From positions 1 through 13,267 of the forward strand of contig SFNM01000053.1 of assembly GCA_004552725.1 (NCBI GenBank): a stretch of 13,267 nt of DNA, in the 5' to 3' direction. Shown piece by piece: positions 7,901-13,267 of the stretch; the first letter of the stretch is position 1, and the number at the start of each line of letters is the position of its first letter. The DNA is from Bacteroidales bacterium. GTDB taxonomy: Bacteria; Bacteroidota; Bacteroidia; Bacteroidales; Muribaculaceae. A program made the translations under genes and the position numbers. The notes beneath the pieces are model-generated. The model ran no database searches and was not told the DNA's origin. It saw only the letters and a program-made list of their open reading frames with translations.

Positions 7901-9138
7901 GTTACTTCATGGTAGCTTCCGCTGAGGATGCAGGCCTGCAAGGCGCACCCGACGGTGACAACGTTTTGGTTCTCCCCGAAACCTCACCCGCATTTGGTGA
8001 ACCCACCGCAGTGACCAACGGCTATGTAATGGAAGCCGGTGAAATCTATGAAATCACCTTCCAATACTATGCTCCCGGTAACAAAGCTCCTTCAGTACGC
8101 TACAACACAACCACTCTGAGTGTTGGTACTGACCGCGACGAATGTAACCTCGCCCTCGGCAACCTCACCGGCGTATTCGACCAATGGGAAGAAGAAGCCT
8201 TCTGGTTCTGCCCCGAAGAAGATGGTGTATACTACTTCGAAATCAAGTCTGTGGCTAACGTGCCCGCTTGTGGTATGGTTGCAATCGACCTGTTCAGCGT
8301 AGATAAACTGGTTGAAGAAACTGTTTACCTCGCCGGTCAATGTAACGGTTGGAATCCTGCCGCTGAAGGTTACAAGTTCGCCCGTCAAGACGACGGTACT
8401 TATACCCTCGACGTTGAAGGTTTTGTAGGTGAATTCAAACTCACCAACGGTACTTGGGACGTGAACTATGGTTCGAACGGTGAAGCTCTCGTAGCCGGCG
8501 AACCTTACCAACTCGCTCAAAAAGGTGGTAACCTCACCGTGAACGTAACTAACCCCCACTTCGTGCTCGACGTAGCAACCTGGACTCTCACCGTCACCGG
8601 TGATGTAGCAGAGATGGAAGTACCTGAAGCTCTCTATCTCGTAGGTAACATCGACGGTCACAACTGGGATATCGCCAACGCAGTGCCCTTCACTCGCGAA
8701 GAAGGTACCAACACCTTCAAGCTGACCAAAGCTCCGATTGTAGCAGCAGGCGATGACACCAACTACGGTTACTTCTCGTTTATCACCACTTGCGGCAGCA
8801 GCTGGGATGAAGTGAATGCTTCCGACCGCTTCGGCGCAACCACTCCCGATGCAGAAGTAGTAGCACCTGCTACTGCCGATGTAGAATGGTTCCAAGGCGG
8901 TGTGAATGCCGGTTCGGCCTACGCTTGGAAGATAGCAGCCGGTAACTATGACATCACTGTTGACTTCGACGCCATGACTGTGCAAATCATTGCCAGCGAA
9001 GAAGGTGCAATCGACATTGAAGTTATCAACTCCGACGCACGCTACTTCAACCTCCAAGGTGTAGAAGTACCCGCTCCGAGCAACGGTGTATTCATCGAAG
9101 TCCTCGGCACTCAAGTACGTAAAGTCTATGTGAAATAA
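1948..9138 (+). CDS. Giant exported protein with 13 tandem beta-sandwich modules
   Basis: A 2396-aa protein. Residues 1-24 form a Sec signal peptide (basic SKNLFK, hydrophobic core, cleavage after VRA). Then come 13 modules of about 159 aa: a divergent first (about 25-204) and twelve closer copies starting at residues 205, 368, 529, 692, 851, 1010, 1170, 1329, 1488, 1646, 1805 and 1964. Module hallmarks are [EY]PAxESFEDELxGWT, ERxFAVYSS, VTNGYVMxAGQxY, SFKYLAPG, FTPEADGxYYF and a closing VAxDxFxV. The pattern resembles choice-of-anchor J / cleaved-adhesin (MAM-like jelly-roll) domains; assignment is by eye. Residues 2122-2225 (YLAGQCNGWNP) and 2228-2350 (YLVGNIDGHNWD) look like SusE/SusF-type glycan-binding modules. 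The tail from about 2359 (ARYFNLQGVEV to RKVYVK) resembles Bacteroidales C-terminal sorting sequences. I infer a cell-surface or secreted adhesin or glycan binder; no catalytic motif seen. The first module uses AT-richer codons than the rest. Start chosen because the signal peptide begins there. Confidence 0.93.
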   Translation: MSKNLFKFAFVLLCFIASSVSVRAGEAFSESYSFEDSTPEGWALTQSERKYLQGKAEDFGYYEAPDGECVIGTIGNNSSMPAALAYTSGFELAAGEVFTIDFKYLAPGYNLGQTLPAKRNYTTTVNICSDQEGTVVATLGSIVGPTALAWQDEHFEFTPEADGTYYVQFSTVANFFQDCGFALIDLVEVSGVHPASVPAPDPISEYPALESFEDELVGWTLPACDRPFAVFNYQDCGLTTVPDGENILFVSETRNTYDAAPVAVTNSYVMTAGTSYRVTFYYRAPGAGNAVQVVNTSVSVGTAADACDLVIGTVNGVVADWTKQTFKFTPTEDGTYYFQIKSEPQTANSGNVAIDAFAVEVLPASVSTYPAEEGFEGALAGWYLAPADRPFAVFAGTDCGTQAPEGDNILFTSEVSSAFTAPVAVSNGFVMEAGQTYRVSFAYYAPAGAQDARVATTTLKVGSEWDACDQLLGTITGKVAAWTTYTYFFTPEAAGTYYFQLATTAELTSCGGVGIDAFTVEAAPAVVTEFPAEESFEDGLAGWTLGLADRRFAISNAEDSGLASVADGEYALIVPETGNTYDVAPKATTNGYALRAGQAYTVEFRYLAAGGTPATVRFVKTTVKAGTDINNCTELLGEINAAVADWTKEVFVFTPATDGVYYFEIEAAAQSTACGLVGLDLFKVKEFNPITEIPAVESFEDELVDWTFSEGERYFAVYSSEDAGVEAYDGDYVLILPETSPAFGAPYVVTNGYALNAGQKYEVSFKYLAPGNDVRKNTITVKVGTDAEACTTEVLSIKETAAEWAKAKFTFAPEADGYYFFQIQATANLASAGLVALDEFVVGNYIEPISEFPAEESFEDELVGWTLSEGDRYFAVYSSEDAGVEAFNGDNVLIVPETAPAFGEPYAVTNGYTMTAGQKYEVSFKYLAPGYDVRKNTLTVSYGTDNEFCNTEVLTIEETAAEWAKAKFVFTPEADGVYYFQVKAAANLPSAGLVALDDFIVAEYIEPISEYPAEESFEDELVGWTLSEGDRFFAVYSSQDAGVEAYDGDNLLILPETSPAFDTPTAVTNGYVMTAGQKYEVSFKYLAPGGAAPRKNTLTVSYGTDNEFCTTEVLTIEEPAAEWAKAKFVFTPEADGVYYFQVKATANLTSAGLVALDDFLVAEYVEPISEYPAEESFEDELVGWTIAETERQFAVYSSADAGVEAYDGDYVLIVPETSSAFAAPTAVTNGYVMTAGQQYDLSFKYLAPGNGVRKNTLTVSVGTDNEFCDTELLTIEETAAEWTKVKFTYTPEADGIYFFEVKAAANLPSAGLVALDDFRVAEYIAPISEYPAEESFEDELVGWTLSEGERYFAVYSSADAGVEAFDGDNVLIVPETAPAFGEPTAVTNGYVLAAGQKYEVSFKYLAPGNDVRKNTLTVNVGTDNEFCDTELLTVEETAAEWAKVKFTFTPEADGIYYFQVKAAANLPSAGLVALDDFIVAEYVATISEYPAAESFEEELEGWTIGEAERYFVVASSEDAGVAAADGDYLLIVPETSSNFSAPTAVTNGYEMVAGQAYEFSFKYLAPGNGVRKNTLTVNVGTDNEFCNTEVAKVEEVAEDWTKVKFVFTPDADGVYYFEFKAAANLTSAGLVAIDDINVIEFNPTSEYPAVESFEEELVGWTIAETERQFAVYSSEDAGVEAADGNYVLIVPETSSEFGAPTAVTNGYVMTAGQQYDLSFKYLAPGNGIRKNTTTVKVGTDSEACDTELVKIEETAAEWTKVKFSFTPEADGVYYFEIQAVANLTSASLVAIDAFTVAEHAEPISEYPAVESFEDELVGWTIAATERQFAVYSSEDAGVPAADGDYVLIVPETSSEFGAPTAVTNGYVMVAGQQYDVTFKYLAPGNGIRKNTTTVKVGTDVEECDTELVKIEDVATEWTKVKFSFTPEEDGIYYFEIQSVANLTSAALVAIDAFTVAEYVEPISEYPAVESFEEDLRGWSFSNTERYFMVASAEDAGLQGAPDGDNVLVLPETSPAFGEPTAVTNGYVMEAGEIYEITFQYYAPGNKAPSVRYNTTTLSVGTDRDECNLALGNLTGVFDQWEEEAFWFCPEEDGVYYFEIKSVANVPACGMVAIDLFSVDKLVEETVYLAGQCNGWNPAAEGYKFARQDDGTYTLDVEGFVGEFKLTNGTWDVNYGSNGEALVAGEPYQLAQKGGNLTVNVTNPHFVLDVATWTLTVTGDVAEMEVPEALYLVGNIDGHNWDIANAVPFTREEGTNTFKLTKAPIVAAGDDTNYGYFSFITTCGSSWDEVNASDRFGATTPDAEVVAPATADVEWFQGGVNAGSAYAWKIAAGNYDITVDFDAMTVQIIASEEGAIDIEVINSDARYFNLQGVEVPAPSNGVFIEVLGTQVRKVYVK
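2560..8304 (+). repeat. Twelve tandem in-frame repeats of about 477 nt
   Basis: Copies R1-R12 start at 2560, 3049, 3532, 4021, 4498, 4975, 5455, 5932, 6409, 6883, 7360 and 7837; R12 ends near 8304. Unit lengths are 474-489 nt, always a multiple of three. A more divergent copy (R0) precedes them at about 2020-2559. R5-R8 are the most alike; for example 4825-4898 in R5 equals 5305-5378 in R6 over 74 nt. R1-R3 and R12 are the most diverged. R7 shares a 62-nt identical stretch with R10 (5638-5699 and 7066-7127) while its later part follows R8, so copies are mosaics. The core AGCTTCGAAGA recurs in most copies. Expansion by unequal exchange and gene conversion is the likely origin, and copy number may vary between strains. 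Confidence 0.95.
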
Positions 9139-9162
9139 TCACAAATAGATAATCCTTAATCT

Positions 9163-9204
9163 AGCACCCCGATCAGCGAAAGCCGGTCGGGGCGCTGTCT
9201 TTTT
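9163..9204 (+). terminator. Intrinsic terminator of the giant module gene
   Basis: The arms AGCACCCCGATC (9163-9174) and GGTCGGGGCGCT (9185-9196) pair over 12 positions with one A-C mismatch and one wobble around a 10-nt loop, followed by GTCTTTTT. It lies 24 nt after the stop codon. With the promoter further on, it indicates that the two module genes are separate transcription units. Confidence 0.85.
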
Positions 9205-9305
9205 AAAATAAAGGGTGTTTGTGGTGTAAAAGTTAAGAAAAAGAATGTAAAGTTGTTCGTAAATGCATAAAAAGTGGAAAAAAATGACAAATCGTGGCAC
9301 AATTA

Positions 9306-9336
9306 GTTGTTTTATGAAAAATAATGATTAAATTTG
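9306..9336 (+). promoter_or_regulatory. Probable promoter of the 968-aa module gene
   Basis: The -7 box TAAATTTG (9329-9336) matches the consensus fully. The upstream box is GTTG (9306-9309), three of four bases of TTTG, at a spacing of 19 nt. Transcription would start near 9343, leaving a leader of about 150 nt. That leader (9343-9491) holds no strong hairpin, and nothing like the duplicated element found in front of the giant gene. The stretch 9205-9305 is AT-rich with no gene seen. Confidence 0.6.
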
Positions 9337-9491
9337 CAGTATATTCTTAGAATTTGTTGACAGCGATGTTTCCCTTTGATGTAGTGTTGATAATGATGCC
9401 CCAAAGAGAGACGTCGTGTGAGCAAAGAAAATCTTGTGAATGTACCAATCTGAATAAACTACTAAATTACTCACCATTTTATAGCAACTAA

Positions 9492-12398
9492 ATGATAACA
9501 AAACTACACAAAAGTATTTTGGCTATAGTTTGTGCCGGCGCCTGCGTGTTGCCGATGCATGCGGAATCAGTGCTTGAATACGAGCCCTTCGATGACGTTG
9601 AAGGCTTTGAGAATGGAATGCCTGCCGGTTGGACCGTGTCAGAAGGCGAGCGGTATTTCGTGGCCGCAACAGGTAAAGATTTTGGAGTGACCGCACCTAA
9701 TGGCGATTGGGTGCTTGGCGTGCCCGAGATAGGTAGCAATTATGGCACTCAGACCGTGACTACTGCCGGTTATAGCCTTGCAGGCCAAAAAGAATGTGGC
9801 GTAGCCTTCTACTATTATGCTCCCGGAACAGTTCCCAGCAATGTGCGGTATGTTATCACTACCGTTACCGCCACTTTGGAAGATAGCGAGGAAAGCTACG
9901 AGGTGTGCACAATCAGCGAGCCCTACGAAGCGTGGGAACTCCTCGAATTTGAGTTTACTCCCGCTATCGAGGGCGTGTATCACTTTACCATCAGCGTAAG
10001 CGGCAACAGCACTTCGTGCGGTAAAGTGGCTTTCGACGACTTTGAAGTTTATGGCGATCGTCCCATCGTCAGCGAGCCGGGTCAAGTGTCGACCTTAGCC
10101 GGACTGTACTCTGCTACTGTGGGCGAAGAATACGTTTACACCGGCGAAGCCGTGGTGACCTACGTTGACGAAGCCAACAAGCAAGTATACGTGCAAGACG
10201 CATCGTGCGGCTTCCACCTCGATGCCGAGAGCCTCCCCGCTCTGGAAGCGGGCGACGCTCTTACCCGCTTCCAAGGCGCTCTGATTGAAGACGAAGGCGT
10301 GCGCGCTTTGCAGGTGTCATCCTTCGGCAAGCTCACCTCGATGGGCAACACCCTGCGCCTCACCACCGTCACCCTCGAAGAACTGACCACCAACCCCGCT
10401 CAGTATGTGAGCAATCTTGTGATGGTGAAAAATGTGGAATTTCAAGGGACTGAAGATGGCGACGTGTTCGAAAATGTTGCTTACACTATCTCCGATGCCA
10501 CTGCTACCGGTACTATGAAGTTGTTCGAAGGTAGCGACTTGATTGACGAGGCCGTTCCCACCTCGGGCGTGTACTCTAATCTCACGGCTATCGTGCTCAG
10601 CGCCGAGCAAGCAGTGTTGGCACCGCGCTCCAAAGCCGACTTGGAAGAAGTCATCCCCGAAATTCCTCACGAAACACAAACTTTGCCGTATTATCAGCCC
10701 TTCGACGATGCTGAAGACTACGACGGCACCAGCATGCTCCCCATCGGCTGGCTGGCCGTAGGCGACATGCCCTTCGTGACCGCCAATCTCAATGAGTTGC
10801 CGGCCGCATCCGGCTCCTACTATATGGTCGCTCCGCAAAGCAGCGCTGCCCGCAATGACAAGGCTTACACACCTTTCTTCAGTTGCGAAGCCGGCAAGGT
10901 GTACCACATCACTTTCCAATTGTATATGCCCGGCACTATCCTCAACGATATTGAACGTATGAATACATTGGTGTTCTCTGCCGGCACTGAGCAGGATGCC
11001 GAACATCAAACCGAAGTGAAGGCATACGAGAAAGAAATCTACTCGATTTGGACTCCGATAAGCATCGACTTCACCGCCCCCACCACCGATGAGTATTGCT
11101 TCGCATTCAACCTCACCACCGAAGTGGGCTACTGCGGATATGTGGCTGTTGATGATTTCATGGTATTGGCTGATGGCCAAGTGCAACGCCCCATCGCACA
11201 ATTCGCTGTGAACAACGGATGGTACGACATTATGAATAGTAAGGTAACGGTGTTTGACAACGGAGCCATCGAATTGGCTAACTTGTCGCAATATGCTACC
11301 GAATATGAGTGGAAAGTGACCGGCCCCGAAGAATACACTTCCACAGAGGCTTCTCCCTCGTTTGCTTTCGCTACCGATGGCGACTACACTGTGAGCCTGA
11401 CTGCGACCAATGTTAGCGGCTCGCGCACCAATACCAAGACCATTGAAATTCAGCATTTCAGCGGCCAAATGGAAAGCCAAGGCATTATGACGTACAACCC
11501 CAACGACGACAAGTATTTGTGGTACTACAACCAATTGCCCACTTTCCAACCCGAGAAGTTTAGCGACCCCAACTATCAATTCGACTACGTAACCGGCATC
11601 AACCACTACTACAAACAGTTCGCTGAACGCTTCGAATTGCCCGAAGGCAACACCGCCACCATCAACTCCATCTCCACCTGGGTTGTGGCTTACTCCCGCA
11701 TGTCGGCCTACACCGCTGAAGAACGCAACCACCCGTTCTCTATCTCCTTCTATGGCGAAACCGACGGCCGCTTAGACGAAAGCAAGTGCTTCGGTCACTG
11801 GAACACCGACATGATCACCGCCTATCCCACCGTGGGCTTCGGCTACGAACATCCCGCTCAATGGGGCTTCGACGTGTCGGAAGTAGGCGCCACCGTGGAA
11901 GGTCCGTTCTACGTGGCCTTCGAATACAGCGACGACATGCCCATAGATTCCTCCGACCCCAACATCACTCGCTCATACGTGGCTTTCGGTATGATTGAAC
12001 ACGGCTCCAAGGCTACTACCATCTACGGTAAAGCCAATGCCGGTGCCGACCCCAACTTCGTGCCCGACGGCGGCTGGTATCGACTCGACGAAATCGACCC
12101 CTCGATGCGCAAAGGCTACGGCACATACCTCGTGCTGTGGTGCGACCTCAATATGCGTGAAGGCGTTGTAGCCATCGACTCTGACGGCAACACCGTATTC
12201 GACCTCCGCCTCGATGGCGACGTGCTCCACGTGAGCGGCACGACCGCCGATGAACGCGTGGCTATCTACACCCTCAGTGGCGTGCAAGTGCTTGCTGCTG
12301 AAGGCCAAGCCGACGCTACCGCCATCAACGTATCGGCGTTGCAGAGCGGTGTGTACGTGGTAGTGACCGAAGCCGGCGCCCGCAAATTCGTCCGCTAA
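9492..12398 (+). CDS. Exported multidomain protein with one copy of the module and a T9SS tail
   Basis: A 968-aa protein. Residues 1-24 are a Sec signal (core SILAIVCAGACVLP, cleavage after MHA); C18 in AGAC gives a weaker lipoprotein alternative. Residues 25-188 match the repeat module of the preceding gene (GWTVSEGERYF, FYYYAPG, FEFTPAIEGVYHF, SCGKVAFDDFEV). About 197-388 is a beta-rich region resembling DUF5689/OB-like domains (QVYVQDASCGFHL). Residues 400-558 form a second, diverged anchor-J-like sandwich (YYQPFDDAEDYDG to CGYVAVDDFMV). Residues 568-655 are PKD-like (YEWKVTGP, GDYTVSLTATNVSG). About 657-890 is a beta-rich region I do not recognise. From about 896 to the end is a type A sorting domain for type IX secretion (VAIYTLSGVQVL, LQSGVYVV, KFVR). 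By inference it is secreted and anchored at the surface, working with or beside its giant neighbour. No catalytic motif seen. Confidence 0.93.
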   Translation: MITKLHKSILAIVCAGACVLPMHAESVLEYEPFDDVEGFENGMPAGWTVSEGERYFVAATGKDFGVTAPNGDWVLGVPEIGSNYGTQTVTTAGYSLAGQKECGVAFYYYAPGTVPSNVRYVITTVTATLEDSEESYEVCTISEPYEAWELLEFEFTPAIEGVYHFTISVSGNSTSCGKVAFDDFEVYGDRPIVSEPGQVSTLAGLYSATVGEEYVYTGEAVVTYVDEANKQVYVQDASCGFHLDAESLPALEAGDALTRFQGALIEDEGVRALQVSSFGKLTSMGNTLRLTTVTLEELTTNPAQYVSNLVMVKNVEFQGTEDGDVFENVAYTISDATATGTMKLFEGSDLIDEAVPTSGVYSNLTAIVLSAEQAVLAPRSKADLEEVIPEIPHETQTLPYYQPFDDAEDYDGTSMLPIGWLAVGDMPFVTANLNELPAASGSYYMVAPQSSAARNDKAYTPFFSCEAGKVYHITFQLYMPGTILNDIERMNTLVFSAGTEQDAEHQTEVKAYEKEIYSIWTPISIDFTAPTTDEYCFAFNLTTEVGYCGYVAVDDFMVLADGQVQRPIAQFAVNNGWYDIMNSKVTVFDNGAIELANLSQYATEYEWKVTGPEEYTSTEASPSFAFATDGDYTVSLTATNVSGSRTNTKTIEIQHFSGQMESQGIMTYNPNDDKYLWYYNQLPTFQPEKFSDPNYQFDYVTGINHYYKQFAERFELPEGNTATINSISTWVVAYSRMSAYTAEERNHPFSISFYGETDGRLDESKCFGHWNTDMITAYPTVGFGYEHPAQWGFDVSEVGATVEGPFYVAFEYSDDMPIDSSDPNITRSYVAFGMIEHGSKATTIYGKANAGADPNFVPDGGWYRLDEIDPSMRKGYGTYLVLWCDLNMREGVVAIDSDGNTVFDLRLDGDVLHVSGTTADERVAIYTLSGVQVLAAEGQADATAINVSALQSGVYVVVTEAGARKFVR

Positions 12399-12411
12399 TC
12401 CACACCTATAT

Positions 12412-12449
12412 CAGCCGCAGGCCGGAGCCCATCGCTCCGGCCTGCGCTG
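12412..12449 (+). terminator. Hairpin after the 968-aa gene, without a T-tract
   Basis: A perfect 12-bp stem GCAGGCCGGAGC/GCTCCGGCCTGC (12417-12428 with 12434-12445) closes a 5-nt loop. CAGC/GCTG extends it outward past a single bulged C. It starts 14 nt after the stop, but CATCTACTCCC follows instead of a T-run. It may act with the second hairpin just downstream, or protect the mRNA 3' end. Confidence 0.6.
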
Positions 12450-12479
12450 CATCTACTCCCCCGCAACGACGCCAAACCG

Positions 12480-12541
12480 TGCACGAAATCGGTCGCATCG
12501 TACATAAAAACATGGTCGATGCGACCGATTTCGTGCATTTT
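12480..12541. terminator. 21-bp perfect inverted repeat ending in TTTT
   Basis: Arm 12480-12500 (starting TGCACGAAATCGGTCG) is the exact reverse complement of 12517-12537, around a 16-nt loop. TTTT follows at 12538-12541, so it can serve as a terminator reading rightward. A stem this long and perfect exceeds what termination needs; it could also be a regulator site or a small-element remnant. Confidence 0.65.
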
Positions 12542-12607
12542 CGCCAAGGGATGACTATCCGCCCGCGGCGCTCTTGAACGCCTATGCCACAAGCAACCTC
12601 GCCGCCT

Positions 12608-12649
12608 CTATTCCGAAAAAGTGTGACATGTTACACTTTTTCGGAATAG
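12608..12649. repeat. Distal 42-bp palindrome upstream of the ATPase gene
   Basis: A nearly perfect palindrome centred on ACATGT. The 21-nt half sites differ at one position, which is G-U in RNA. Its core (12610-12647) recurs at 12757-12794; in inverted orientation the copies differ at two of 38 positions. The following stretch 12650-12723 holds no gene or structure I can support. Confidence 0.9.
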
Positions 12650-12723
12650 GAAAAGAAAAACCTCTTGTTGAGCGGTTATAAGAGCTGCCAATGCCTGCAA
12701 TTCCGGTGGATGTGCAAAAAAAA

Positions 12724-12755
12724 TTTGGATGATAATTAAATAAATAGTAACTTTG
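12724..12755 (+). promoter_or_regulatory. Bacteroidetes-type promoter of the ATPase gene
   Basis: TTTG (12724-12727), 20 nt, then TAACTTTG (12748-12755): a full consensus match. The predicted transcription start (about 12761-12763) falls inside the proximal palindrome, giving a leader of under 40 nt. Confidence 0.82.
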
Positions 12756-12756
12756 T

Positions 12757-12794
12757 ATTCCGAAAAAGTATTACATGTCACACTTTTTCGGAAT
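12757..12794. promoter_or_regulatory. Proximal palindrome over the transcription start, possible operator or leader hairpin
   Basis: A 38-bp palindrome (17 of 19 half-site positions matching, centre ACATGT; arms ATTCCGAAAAAGT and ACTTTTTCGGAAT) begins one base after the -7 box and ends four bases before the ATG at 12799. As DNA it is placed like an operator that blocks initiation. As RNA nearly the whole leader would fold into one hairpin against the start codon. Either role would make it a strong control point; the sequence alone does not decide. Confidence 0.6.
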
Positions 12795-12798
12795 TGGT

Positions 12799-13267
12799 AT
12801 GAGAATTTTACGCAATAGATATTTACAACGGTTGATAGATAGCCGTCACAATGGAATGATAAAAGTTGTGACGGGTGTGCGACGCTGTGGGAAGTCATAT
12901 CTTCTCTTTAACCTCTTTGCTGAATGGCTCATTGACAGTGGTGTGAGTGATGATCATTTAGTGCGCATCGACCTTGAGGACAGGCATAATAAGACGTTGC
13001 GCAATCCGGATGCGATGATGGACTATATCGATTCAAAACTGGTTGATAGTCAAATGTATTACCTGTTGATTGATGAAATTCAATTGGTTGATGAATTTGA
13101 GGACGTCCTTAATAGCTATTTGAAAAAGCGCAATGTGGATGTGTATGTGACCGGGAGTAATGCACGCTTCTTGTCGAAAGATGTGATTACGACGTTTAGA
13201 GGTCGTGGTGAGGAAATCAAGGTATATCCGTTGAGCTTCAGCGAGTTTATGTCGGTCAGTGAGCTAC
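12799..13267 (+). CDS. DUF4143-type AAA ATPase, 5' part only
   Basis: An open frame of 156 codons from ATG 12799 that runs past the window end; only the N-terminal ATPase part is visible. Y8LQRLID starts the family-typical N-terminus. Walker A is G26VRRCGKS33, Walker B is YLLIDE (88-93), a sensor-like TGSNARFLS lies at 118-126, then RGR (134-136) and YPLSFSEF (143-150). This set is diagnostic for the AAA_14/DUF4143 ATPases that are numerous in Bacteroidales. The C-terminal DUF4143 domain is expected beyond the window. The cellular role of this family is poorly defined. Codon use is more AT-rich and less biased than in eno and the module genes, consistent with low expression or later acquisition. 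Start chosen by the conserved N-terminus and the promoter spacing. Confidence 0.93.
   Translation, partial: MRILRNRYLQRLIDSRHNGMIKVVTGVRRCGKSYLLFNLFAEWLIDSGVSDDHLVRIDLEDRHNKTLRNPDAMMDYIDSKLVDSQMYYLLIDEIQLVDEFEDVLNSYLKKRNVDVYVTGSNARFLSKDVITTFRGRGEEIKVYPLSFSEFMSVSEL

Noticed and set aside
2515..7941. Two long minus-strand open frames (2515-5064 and 5119-7941) opposite the repeats
   Set aside because: They are low-complexity shadows rich in G, V, E and F caused by the repetitive, C-ending codons of the sense gene. Repetition spreads the absence of stops across all copies.
10317..11732. Minus-strand 471-codon frame opposite the 968-aa gene
   Set aside because: A shadow of a gene with a clear signal peptide, domains and sorting tail; no support of its own.
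12608..12794. A miniature transposable element bounded by the two palindromes
   Set aside because: No target-site duplication is visible, and each end is itself a complete palindrome with a promoter between them, so a regulatory reading fits better. Not excluded.
12608..12898. Minus-strand 96-codon frame over the palindromes
   Set aside because: It overlaps the promoter and start of the ATPase gene, and its FRKSVTCxTFSE repeats come from the two palindromes.

Overview
The window reads as chromosome of a Bacteroidales bacterium (gut Prevotella- or Muribaculaceae-like; the genus cannot be fixed by eye). Evidence: Bacteroidetes-type promoters of the form TTTG-N19/20-TAnnTTTG in front of four genes, no convincing Shine-Dalgarno sequences, C-terminal sorting tails of the type IX secretion kind, SusE/SusF-like modules, and a DUF4143-type AAA ATPase.

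Layout, all genes on the + strand. (1) 1-1540: enolase (eno) as its own transcription unit, with a promoter at 13-44 and a strong intrinsic terminator at 1495-1540. (2) 1541-9204: a promoter at 1672-1703, then an unusually structured leader of about 240 nt (four hairpins, a duplicated 29-nt element, and a 71-codon upstream ORF that ends on the start codon of the next gene), then a 2396-aa exported protein. That protein has a signal peptide, 13 consecutive beta-sandwich-like modules of about 159 aa, two SusE/SusF-like modules and a short sorting tail. A terminator follows. (3) 9205-12541: a separate promoter and a 968-aa exported protein whose first domain is a single copy of the same module. 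It continues with a DUF5689/OB-like region, a second related sandwich domain, a PKD-like domain, an uncharacterised beta-rich region and a T9SS type A tail, and is followed by a hairpin and a 21-bp perfect inverted repeat. (4) 12542-13267: two near-identical palindromes around a promoter, and the 5' part of a DUF4143-type AAA ATPase that runs off the window.

The main object of interest is the two-gene surface/secreted module locus. One gene strings out thirteen copies of a module and the neighbour carries one copy joined to other domains. Central repeats are nearly identical at DNA level and mosaic, which implies ongoing expansion or gene conversion. They have also lost one cysteine of an apparent pair that the outer modules and the neighbouring protein keep. 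A role in adhesion or glycan binding at the cell surface is the best inference; nothing in the sequence proves the ligand. Codon choice from the second module onward resembles that of enolase, suggesting high expression.
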